Of a DNA stretch of 59,301 nucleotides, positions 7,537 through 15,022 are shown in pieces. The notes beneath the pieces were generated by a model. The model ran no database searches. It was not told where the DNA came from and worked only from the letters and a program-made list of their open reading frames with translations. The first letter of the stretch is position 1, and every line of letters begins with the position of its first letter. The translations under genes and the position numbers were made by a program. The stretch comes from Marine Group III euryarchaeote CG-Epi4 (GTDB lineage: Archaea; Thermoplasmatota; Poseidoniia; MGIII; CG-Epi1), in the NCBI GenBank assembly GCA_001875365.1, contig MIYX01000018.1, forward strand, positions 1-59,301, in the 5' to 3' direction.

Positions 7537-9461
7537 CGTCTACTTACTGCAATTATTGAAATTAATAGTACTGAAACTAAAACCGATAACGAAGGAAGAT
7601 CATCTGATGATTCTGTCAGAGTCTCTTCTGCTTGACTCTCTCCATCAGAATTACTATTGTCTTGGCCAACATTAACCGTAGGGCCATAGAAATCTTCAAG
7701 ACCTCTATCTATACCGTCTTTCCATATAACTGTGACATCTATTGGGTAATTTCCTAACTCATCAAACTCAAGTGAAAAATTGACGGATTTATCTTCAACG
7801 GTATATTTAAGAGAAGTACCATTTGGATAAAGCACTTTTATTTCGAAATAGTCGAAATCACCTGTGGTTTGGCTAAAATCCATTTCAAAACTTTCACCTA
7901 TATCTATATTTTTTGAACTGAAAGCAGCGATAAAATTTTTCATCTCCGTTATTTTAACTGCAATATCTTTACTAATTACAGATTTCATTCCACCATCATC
8001 AGTTACTTCTAAAGCTATAGTGTATGTTCCAGTTTCACTAGCTGCCCAAGTTATGTTCTCATCATTAGAGTAAAATTCTCCGTTTATAGACCACTGATAT
8101 GTCGAAATACTCCCTTCAGCATCTGAGACTGACGAGTTAAACATATACATTGATTCTTCTGAGGAAAAGGTGAAATCAACTGAAGGGGCTGAGTTTGGAA
8201 TAATTTTAAAATTTGTAGATATCCTTGAGCTCCACACTCCATCATCATCTTGAACCTCCAGTTTTATTTGATGAATTATGCCATTTGGCCCCGTTTCATT
8301 GAATGATCGAGAAAATTGATTTTCTTCAGAAATTACTTCATTATTGAAATACCATTTGTACATTATGATATTACCATCAGGATCTGATGAAGTCGAAATA
8401 AATGTTAAAATTGAATATTGATAATAGTGGGGAGTTAAACCTCTTAGTGAATCTGGAGTTATCATAATTGAAGCGGTAGGATTAACATTAGGTGGCTCTA
8501 CCTTTACTATAAAATCATAATATGAAGAAAAAATATTTGTTCCATTATCTTTTGCTCTTAGTATGAATTCATAAGAACCTATTGAATTTGTCAAGTTAGA
8601 AACCGTAATTGAAGAACCTAACAACTCAAATAATAAATCCGGATTGCCATCATCATCCCAAACTTCCCAATAATATTCACAGTTAAGTTCCACCTGATTA
8701 TTATCGAAGCAAGTGGCCCCAACTACTAAATTTTCCCCTTCTTTAATAGAATCTCCACTAGTAAAATTAAAATTTAATCCCGGAATTGGTGGAAGAACTA
8801 CGAATTCCTGGGTCTCATTAGCAGTTTCACCGTCAAAAGTGATAGAAAGCTTAACTGTATGTGTTCCTTCTTGTAAATTGGCGTAAGAAAAAGATTCCAA
8901 GTCGCTTAGGTATGTCCAATTCCCTTGATTATTCCAATCTACCTCCCAAAGAAACTGTAATTCAGCATCATCATCATCCACACAAGGCTGTGCTTGCGGG
9001 TACATTTCGTTACAAGCTCTAAAATTAACACTTTGTCCAAGGTGTACCACTGGTGGTTCAAAATCAAAATTAACTTCTATCTCACCCTCATTCTCTTTTC
9101 CTGAGACTACTATAGTAGTTCTGGAATCATCAGTTTCTGGGCTCCATAGTTCATCCTCATCTCTTACTTGGAAGGTGATTATGTGATCACCAAGACTAAA
9201 ATCTGATGAAGATAAGACTATATTGTGATTTTCTGTACCTTGCGAAAGAACTCCATCAAGCGAGGAATTCCAATAAAAATAAGTTAAACCCTCTCCATCA
9301 CAAACTGAGCACTCTGCGTTGAAATAAACGTCTTCCTCTTGTTGATTATCTATTGTGTCTGGATCTACAATAACAAGACTTACTTGAGGTTCAGCTTTAA
9401 CATCTGTCGATAACAATACTAAAACTACTAGCATGAATGCCAAAATTATGAAATAACGCAT
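7527..9461 (-). CDS. Large PKD-domain surface protein
   Basis: A 644-aa secreted, membrane-anchored protein. It has an N-terminal signal peptide (MRYFIILAFMLVVLVLL), about five immunoglobulin-like PKD domains, and a Thr/Ser/Glu-rich stalk (QAEETLTESSDD). The tail LPSLSVLVSVLLISIIAVSRRQR has a short polar-proline motif, one membrane helix and a terminal basic cluster. PKD domains mediate protein or carbohydrate contacts outside the cell. The tail layout resembles archaeosortase or CTERM signals and recurs in the CARDB protein at 15-18 kb. The gene follows two tiny genes on the same strand after a 33-base gap. Confidence 0.82.
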   Translation of the reverse strand: MRYFIILAFMLVVLVLLSTDVKAEPQVSLVIVDPDTIDNQQEEDVYFNAECSVCDGEGLTYFYWNSSLDGVLSQGTENHNIVLSSSDFSLGDHIITFQVRDEDELWSPETDDSRTTIVVSGKENEGEIEVNFDFEPPVVHLGQSVNFRACNEMYPQAQPCVDDDDAELQFLWEVDWNNQGNWTYLSDLESFSYANLQEGTHTVKLSITFDGETANETQEFVVLPPIPGLNFNFTSGDSIKEGENLVVGATCFDNNQVELNCEYYWEVWDDDGNPDLLFELLGSSITVSNLTNSIGSYEFILRAKDNGTNIFSSYYDFIVKVEPPNVNPTASIMITPDSLRGLTPHYYQYSILTFISTSSDPDGNIIMYKWYFNNEVISEENQFSRSFNETGPNGIIHQIKLEVQDDDGVWSSRISTNFKIIPNSAPSVDFTFSSEESMYMFNSSVSDAEGSISTYQWSINGEFYSNDENITWAASETGTYTIALEVTDDGGMKSVISKDIAVKITEMKNFIAAFSSKNIDIGESFEMDFSQTTGDFDYFEIKVLYPNGTSLKYTVEDKSVNFSLEFDELGNYPIDVTVIWKDGIDRGLEDFYGPTVNVGQDNSNSDGESQAEETLTESSDDLPSLSVLVSVLLISIIAVSRRQR

Positions 9462-9494
9462 TTTAAACCTAATTACTTACTATAACTACTGCAT

Positions 9495-9692
9495 TTAATG
9501 CTTACCTTTTTTCTCTGCTAGCTTTGCCTTTCTCTGATTGATTTTATCCCTTCTAGAATCTGAATGATGCATAGGATACATGAGTTCACCTAAACCTGGC
9601 ATGTCCTTTTTCATCCTCTTGGCCAACATTTTCAAAATATAATAGCTAAGAAAAGCTCCGATACCAACACCAATTAAAGGATAGAAATTCAT
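9495..9692 (-). CDS. Small single-helix membrane protein
   Basis: Not recognised. The 65-aa product has one N-terminal membrane helix (about residues 5-25) followed by a strongly basic cytoplasmic tail (DKINQRKAKLAEKKGKH). Its ATG overlaps the stop of the upstream 56-aa gene in an ATGA, indicating coupled translation. It may be a membrane tether, but nothing in the sequence assigns a function. Confidence 0.6.
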   Translation of the reverse strand: MNFYPLIGVGIGAFLSYYILKMLAKRMKKDMPGLGELMYPMHHSDSRRDKINQRKAKLAEKKGKH

Positions 9693-9859
9693 TCAAAATC
9701 AGGTTCAAACTCGGCCTGAAGTTCACTCATCACTTGATTTAGTAAACCATCGAATCTTTTACTACGGTACTCACGGGCTCCGCCCATATCGGTTTGAACT
9801 TTTGCTATGAAAGTCTTATCTTCTGTCTCAAGCTCAATGCGGCAAATTGATTCTTCCAT
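9689..9859 (-). CDS. 56-aa small acidic protein
   Basis: A gene of 56 codons, starting MEESICRIELETEDKTF and ending FEPDFE. It has no membrane segment and reads as a short beta-rich N-terminus followed by a helix. Support for its being real: it fills the gap left between two minus-strand genes, its stop overlaps the next ATG by an ATGA, and it starts 39 bases after the carboxyltransferase stop. Its function is unknown. It could belong with the carboxylase operon or with the membrane protein downstream. Confidence 0.65.
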   Translation of the reverse strand: MEESICRIELETEDKTFIAKVQTDMGGAREYRSKRFDGLLNQVMSELQAEFEPDFE

Positions 9860-9898
9860 AGTAGTTCAGATTAAGGTGATATTTAAGCCTTAATCTTA

Positions 9899-11506
9899 TT
9901 ACATTCGGAAAACGCCAAAATTTGTCTTTCCAATTTCTTCATTCATTGCAGTGGATAGGCCAAGCGCGAGTATCATTCTTGTATCTAGTGGATCGATGAC
10001 TCCATCATCCCACAACCTTGATGTTGAATAGTATGGATTACCCTCATCTTCATATTTGTTCAAAATGGGATCACGAATATTATCTATTTCCTTTTGACTC
10101 AACTTTGAACCTGATGCCTCTACTTGATCCTTCTTTATTGTTGACAATACATCTGCAGCTTGCTCTCCACCCATAACTGAAATCCTAGAATTAGGCCACA
10201 TCCATAGTTGTCTTGGTTGGTACGCACGCCCACACATACCATAGTTTCCGGCTCCAAACGAACCTCCTATGACTACCGTAAATTTGGGTACATTCGCATT
10301 TGAAACAGCCATCACCATCTTTGCACCATCTTTAGCAATTCCTCCAGCCTCGTAATCTTTACCTACCATAAAACCAACTATATTTTGCAAAAATACTAAT
10401 GGAATCTTACGTTGGCAGCACATCTCAATAAAGTGAGTTGCTTTCAACGATGATTCTGAAAATAAAATACCATTATTGGCTATAATTCCAACAGGATAGC
10501 CCATTATTTTGGAAAAGCCACAAACTACTGTAGTACCATAGTTTGCTTTAAATTCATGAAATTTGGAAGAATCTACAATTCTTGCTATTATCTCTCTTAC
10601 ATCATATGGTTTCTTTGAATCCTTAGGGATTATTTGATACAGTTCTTCTGGATTAAACAGGGGCTCTTCAGGTTCGCTAATCAATGATATTGATTTAGGT
10701 TTACGATTTAAATTTAAGACAACATCTCTTGCAATTTCAAGTGCATGTGAATCATTTAAGGCATAATGATCTGCAACACCACTCTTGCGAGTATGAACCT
10801 CAGCCCCACCTAAATCCTGCGAACTTACGACTTCTCCGGTAGCTGCCTTTACAAGAGGTGGACCGCCTAAAAAAATTGTACCTTGCTCTTTGACAATTAT
10901 AGTTTCATCTGACATTGCTGGAACATACGCACCTCCAGCAGTACATGAACCCATTACAACCGCAATTTGAGGAATACCTTTTGCTGACATATGAGCTTGA
11001 TTGTAAAATATTCTACCAAAATGTTCTTTATCAGGAAAAACCTCGTCTTGCATTGGAAGAAAAGCACCTCCTGAGTCAACTAAATAAATGCAAGGAAGAT
11101 TATTCTCTTGAGCAATTTCTTGTGCACGCAAATGCTTCTTAACAGTTAGTGGGAAGTAAGTACCTCCTTTGACTGTGGCATCGTTTGCAATAATCATAAC
11201 TTCTCTCCCATGTACTACTCCAATACCTGTGACTATTCCTGCTGATGGAACCTCATTATCGTACATACCCATAGCTGCAAGAGTCGATAATTCTAAGAAT
11301 GGCGTATCTGGATCAATCAACGAATCAATTCTATCTCTAACAAGTAACTTCCCTCTTTCCTGATGCTTCTTTACTGCACCTTTCTTTCCTCCCCTGCTAA
11401 CTTCTGAAATTTTATCTTTTAACTCTTGTACTAACTTTTTATTATAATCCAAATTTGATAAAGATTGCTCACTATTCGGATTATGATTGCTCTTGAGTGT
11501 ACTCAT
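9899..11506 (-). CDS. mccB: Methylcrotonyl-CoA carboxylase, carboxyltransferase (beta) subunit
   Basis: Transfers CO2 from carboxybiotin to an acyl-CoA; here most likely 3-methylcrotonyl-CoA in leucine breakdown. The 535-aa protein matches the MccB type closely: [73 protein letters not shown], and the [19 protein letters not shown] oxyanion region. Propionyl-CoA carboxylase beta subunits differ in these stretches. It overlaps the upstream biotin-carrier gene by four bases (ATGA). The order hydratase, biotin carboxylase, carrier, carboxyltransferase supports the leucine assignment. Geranyl-CoA carboxylase is the main alternative. Confidence 0.88.
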   Translation of the reverse strand: MSTLKSNHNPNSEQSLSNLDYNKKLVQELKDKISEVSRGGKKGAVKKHQERGKLLVRDRIDSLIDPDTPFLELSTLAAMGMYDNEVPSAGIVTGIGVVHGREVMIIANDATVKGGTYFPLTVKKHLRAQEIAQENNLPCIYLVDSGGAFLPMQDEVFPDKEHFGRIFYNQAHMSAKGIPQIAVVMGSCTAGGAYVPAMSDETIIVKEQGTIFLGGPPLVKAATGEVVSSQDLGGAEVHTRKSGVADHYALNDSHALEIARDVVLNLNRKPKSISLISEPEEPLFNPEELYQIIPKDSKKPYDVREIIARIVDSSKFHEFKANYGTTVVCGFSKIMGYPVGIIANNGILFSESSLKATHFIEMCCQRKIPLVFLQNIVGFMVGKDYEAGGIAKDGAKMVMAVSNANVPKFTVVIGGSFGAGNYGMCGRAYQPRQLWMWPNSRISVMGGEQAADVLSTIKKDQVEASGSKLSQKEIDNIRDPILNKYEDEGNPYYSTSRLWDDGVIDPLDTRMILALGLSTAMNEEIGKTNFGVFRM

Positions 11507-11997
11507 ACTTCCTCCAGTTCAAACATAAAATCACCTTCTTTAACTTGACTACCTATTTCAACCTCTGCAATTTTGGATATTTTTCCGTCTCTAGGTGCTA
11601 TTAATCTATGCTCCATTTTCATAGCCTCAAGAACTAAAACTACATCTCCTTTAGAAACTAAATTGCCTTGGGATTCTTTACAATCCAATAATTTACCAGT
11701 TATTGGACTTAAAACTAAATCTTCACTAACTTCTTCTTGCTCTGCGGAATCAAATCTTATTTTCTTATGCTTAAAAAAATAATTTTTACCATTAGCAAAA
11801 ACATATACTTCATCTAAATTCTTTTCAGAATAACATATAGAATTTGAATCGCCAAACTGAACATTGATACCGCCATCAAATGTCTTAGAGTAAGTACCCT
11901 GGTATTCATCCTCGCCAACTGTAAGTGTAAAACTATCTCCAGTTCTTCTTATTTTTACATCGAAAGATGTATCGCCTAATACCAATCTTTCACTCAT
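11503..11997 (-). CDS. Biotin carrier subunit (BT plus BCCP domain) of acyl-CoA carboxylase
   Basis: A 164-aa protein. It has a beta-rich N-terminal region of BT type (about 1-80) that would dock to the carboxyltransferase. The C-terminal biotinyl domain has the biotinylation site [10 protein letters not shown] (K127). I start at the ATG at 11997, which overlaps the biotin carboxylase stop as TAATG; a longer frame to 12033 would run inside that gene. In bacterial methylcrotonyl-CoA carboxylase this part is fused to the biotin carboxylase as one subunit of about 660 aa. Here the two pieces are 491 and 164 aa, a sum that matches. Confidence 0.87.
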   Translation of the reverse strand: MSERLVLGDTSFDVKIRRTGDSFTLTVGEDEYQGTYSKTFDGGINVQFGDSNSICYSEKNLDEVYVFANGKNYFFKHKKIRFDSAEQEEVSEDLVLSPITGKLLDCKESQGNLVSKGDVVLVLEAMKMEHRLIAPRDGKISKIAEVEIGSQVKEGDFMFELEEV

Positions 11998-13472
11998 TAC
12001 AATCCCTGCCTCCAATGACCTTTTTGATTCCAAGGCGATGAAATTAATTTTTCATCATTAGATATTGCAGCTGCTGAAGAACTTTTTGAGGATAATAAGG
12101 CACTTGCGATAGCCTCTAATGGAACGTCATTCAAATTCCATTCAGAGAAATTTTCAGATATAAAATTAGTATCGAAATTACCTTTAACAAAATCTTCATT
12201 TGAGATAACTTCTTTCAAAAAAGGTTGATTTGTTATCAAGCCAAGAACAACAAAATTACCTAATGCATAATTCATCTTATCTATTGCATCAGCCCTATTT
12301 GAATCCCAAACCACCAGCTTTGATAAAAGTGGATCATAAGAACTTGAAACTTCCTGACCTTCAACTATGCCTACATCATTTCTAATTCCGGGGCCAATTG
12401 GAAGACTGAGTTTTCTAACATGGCCTGGCGTAGGTAAAAAATTACGCGAAGGATCTTCTGCATATATTCTGCATTCAATTGAGTGGCCTCTCTGCTTAAT
12501 GTCTTTTTGGGCAAGGGATAATTCCTCGCCATTAGCTATGCGAATTTGCCATTTTACCAAGTCAACTCCACATACCATCTCAGTAACACCGTGCTCCACT
12601 TGTAGCCTAGTATTCATTTCTAGGAAGAAAAATTCTCCATCCTGATACAAAAATTCTACTGTTCCTGTACTATGATAATTGGTAACTTTTGCAGCTTTAA
12701 TTGCAGCTTCCCCCATTTCTTTTCTGAGCTTATTAGTAATTGCTGATGAAGGCGATTCCTCTATTATCTTTTGGTGTCGTCTTTGAATTGTACATTCTCT
12801 CTCAAAAAGGTGTATAATATTTCCTTTCTGGTCGCCCAATATTTGTACCTCTATGTGTCGAGGTTTGTCCAAAAAACGTTCTAATATTAAAGTGTCATTT
12901 CCGAATGAATTACGAGCTTCGTTACTAGCTGATTCTATAGCTCCAGATAACTCGTCTGGTCCATAAACTGCTCTCATTCCTTTTCCACCACCACCCGCTG
13001 CAGCCTTAACCATAAGTGGAAAACCTATCTCTTTTGCTATTGAATCTATATTTCCACTTAGTTCTCCATCGTGCCCTGGAATCGTTGGAACTCCTGCTTC
13101 AACCATCATTTTCTTTGATTCTGCCTTATCGCCCATAACTTTGATAGTTTCTGGACTCGGACCTATGAAGATTAAACCTGAATCAAGAACGCGTTGAGCA
13201 AAATCCCCGTTTTCTGATAGGAATCCATACCCTGGATGTATTGCCTCTGAAGACGTAGCCTTTGCAGCATCTATAATCTTGTCAAAGTTCAGATAGCTTT
13301 CCGATGGATTTGCAGGTCCAATGCAAACGGCTTCATCTGCCATATTTACGTGAGGTGAATCAATATCTACATCGGAGTAAACTGAGACTGATTTAATCGA
13401 CATTTCCTTACAAGCCCTTATAACTCTACAAGCAATTTCTCCCCTGTTCGCAATTAAAATTTTATTTATCAT
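11997..13472 (-). CDS. Biotin carboxylase subunit of acyl-CoA carboxylase
   Basis: ATP-dependent carboxylation of biotin on the carrier subunit. The 491-aa ATP-grasp protein has the N-terminal KILIANRGEIACRVIRACKE, HPGYGFLSEN, the glycine-rich ATP lid KAAAGGGGKGMR, ERECTIQRRHQK, and the catalytic EMNTRLQVEHGVTE (with Glu and Arg). The last 70 residues are less conserved. It overlaps the hydratase stop by four bases (ATGA) and the carrier ATG by one. The neighbouring MccB-type carboxyltransferase points to methylcrotonyl-CoA as substrate; the subunit itself could also serve another carboxyltransferase. Confidence 0.9.
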   Translation of the reverse strand: MINKILIANRGEIACRVIRACKEMSIKSVSVYSDVDIDSPHVNMADEAVCIGPANPSESYLNFDKIIDAAKATSSEAIHPGYGFLSENGDFAQRVLDSGLIFIGPSPETIKVMGDKAESKKMMVEAGVPTIPGHDGELSGNIDSIAKEIGFPLMVKAAAGGGGKGMRAVYGPDELSGAIESASNEARNSFGNDTLILERFLDKPRHIEVQILGDQKGNIIHLFERECTIQRRHQKIIEESPSSAITNKLRKEMGEAAIKAAKVTNYHSTGTVEFLYQDGEFFFLEMNTRLQVEHGVTEMVCGVDLVKWQIRIANGEELSLAQKDIKQRGHSIECRIYAEDPSRNFLPTPGHVRKLSLPIGPGIRNDVGIVEGQEVSSSYDPLLSKLVVWDSNRADAIDKMNYALGNFVVLGLITNQPFLKEVISNEDFVKGNFDTNFISENFSEWNLNDVPLEAIASALLSSKSSSAAAISNDEKLISSPWNQKGHWRQGL

Positions 13473-14203
13473 TTTTTACTCCAGGAAGGTAAACGTTTTT
13501 GCATAAATGCAGATATTCCTTCTTGACCTTCCGAACCTTCCTTTATTTGAGTTATGAGTTCAGCCAGCTGTGAATCTCTCTCATCGATATAATCTTTATC
13601 AACTTCCTCTGAAAGTAATTTCTTTACAAAACTCTGTGCTAGAGGTGCGCCCTTAATTATGTTTTCAACTAAACTATCAACATCGGCTTCTAAACTATAG
13701 AGGAAACCAAAATTATACGCTTGTTCTATTCCAAACCTTTCACCAGTAATAAATAACTCTCTCATACGCCCAATGCTTAACTTCCGAGAAACGTAAGGTG
13801 AGATAACGGCTGGAATCAATCCTATTTTAACTTCAGGAAAACCAAACATTGTCCCTTTGTCAGCGATAATGAAATCGCATGCTGAAGCCACACCCATTCC
13901 TCCACCAAAACATACCCCATGCACGTGTGCAATAGTTGGTATTGGACAGTCTGTAATTGAAAATAATAATTTTTGCAACTCTTCAGGATTCCAAGTGTTG
14001 ATATCTGCCCCTGAACAAAAAGTAGAACCATTACCTCTGATAACTATCACTCGCAAGTCTTCATAATTTTTAGCGTCCTCAAATATCGAAGTTAAAGCCC
14101 CCATCATTTCAGAAGTAAGAGCATTTTTTTTATTTGTATTATTAAGACTTAGACTCAATACCGCCCCTTCCCTCACAACAATCAATGGTATTTCATCGGC
14201 CAT
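13469..14203 (-). CDS. Enoyl-CoA hydratase family, probably methylglutaconyl-CoA hydratase
   Basis: Crotonase-fold enzyme, 244 aa, likely hydrating 3-methylglutaconyl-CoA to HMG-CoA, the step after methylcrotonyl-CoA carboxylase. It has NKKNAL, the oxyanion segments FCSGAD and GVCFGGGMGVASACDFIIAD, and FGFPEVKIGLIPAVISPYV. The last stretch (GLIPAVISPYV) is the form seen in LiuC-type methylglutaconyl-CoA hydratases rather than short-chain enoyl-CoA hydratases. It is the first gene of the carboxylase cluster, 39 bases after the GPN-loop GTPase. The substrate is inferred from that motif and from context. Confidence 0.85.
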   Translation of the reverse strand: MADEIPLIVVREGAVLSLSLNNTNKKNALTSEMMGALTSIFEDAKNYEDLRVIVIRGNGSTFCSGADINTWNPEELQKLLFSITDCPIPTIAHVHGVCFGGGMGVASACDFIIADKGTMFGFPEVKIGLIPAVISPYVSRKLSIGRMRELFITGERFGIEQAYNFGFLYSLEADVDSLVENIIKGAPLAQSFVKKLLSEEVDKDYIDERDSQLAELITQIKEGSEGQEGISAFMQKRLPSWSKK

Positions 14204-14242
14204 ACTTGTTTACAATAAAAATACCTGTATTAATAATAGTCA

Positions 14243-15022
14243 CTAATTTGAATCTGTATGTGCTTCTAAATCATCACCACCTGCAAAGGTAGATTGAACT
14301 ATGGAATAAAGATCATCCATTCCTTCACCTTCCTTTGAGGATACTGCTAAAAGATTAGATTCTAATGCTAAGACTTGCAATACTTTAAGAAGTTCTGATG
14401 ACAAAACACCACTCATGCCAGACATATTGGGCATATTCATTGCTAATTTATCCAAATCAGCTGCCCATTCCCTGACGTTCTCTACTTCTTCGGGTTTAAG
14501 CAAATCACATTTAGTTAATACTGGAAACATTGGAATTGGAAAACGCAAATGTGCTGCAGAAGCAAGCAGTAATTGAGTCACAAAACCTTCAGGAGTTCTG
14601 GAAAGCATAGGATCTAGAAGCAAAACTATACCTGCCCTTGGTGAAATATTTTCCACTAGTACTTTTGAAGCCTCCCTGTAAAGAAATAATTCTGTTTGGC
14701 CTGGAGTATCTACCAAAAAATAATCACAATTTATCTCGTCTACCTGCTCCTTAATCCAATCCAACTCAACTGCTAGTAAATCAGCACAGACCACTTGAGC
14801 TCCGTTTGGACCTAGACTATATTCATCCATTATTTGAGAAACTGTAAATTTTTCCCTGACATCAATTGCAGCCTCGTAAGCTACAGTCTCTGAACCAGGA
14901 TCTAGATTAATTGCAACTCCATCATACCTATAGTGCTGCATCCATTCTTGCAAAGTAGCTACTAATGTAGATTTACCAGCCCCTGCCGGACCTACGAAAT
15001 AAAGAAGGGCTGTGTGGTCCAT
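14243..15022 (-). CDS. GPN-loop GTPase
   Basis: A 259-aa P-loop GTPase of the GPN family. Walker A is GPAGAGKST, the diagnostic insertion GPNGA appears near residue 92, the switch region is DTPGQTELF, and TKCD gives base specificity. Eukaryotic Gpn proteins assist RNA polymerase assembly; the archaeal form is a homodimer whose job is not settled. Its ATG overlaps the stop of the upstream CARDB gene (TAATG), a tight junction between functionally unrelated genes. Confidence 0.92.
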   Translation of the reverse strand: MDHTALLYFVGPAGAGKSTLVATLQEWMQHYRYDGVAINLDPGSETVAYEAAIDVREKFTVSQIMDEYSLGPNGAQVVCADLLAVELDWIKEQVDEINCDYFLVDTPGQTELFLYREASKVLVENISPRAGIVLLLDPMLSRTPEGFVTQLLLASAAHLRFPIPMFPVLTKCDLLKPEEVENVREWAADLDKLAMNMPNMSGMSGVLSSELLKVLQVLALESNLLAVSSKEGEGMDDLYSIVQSTFAGGDDLEAHTDSN

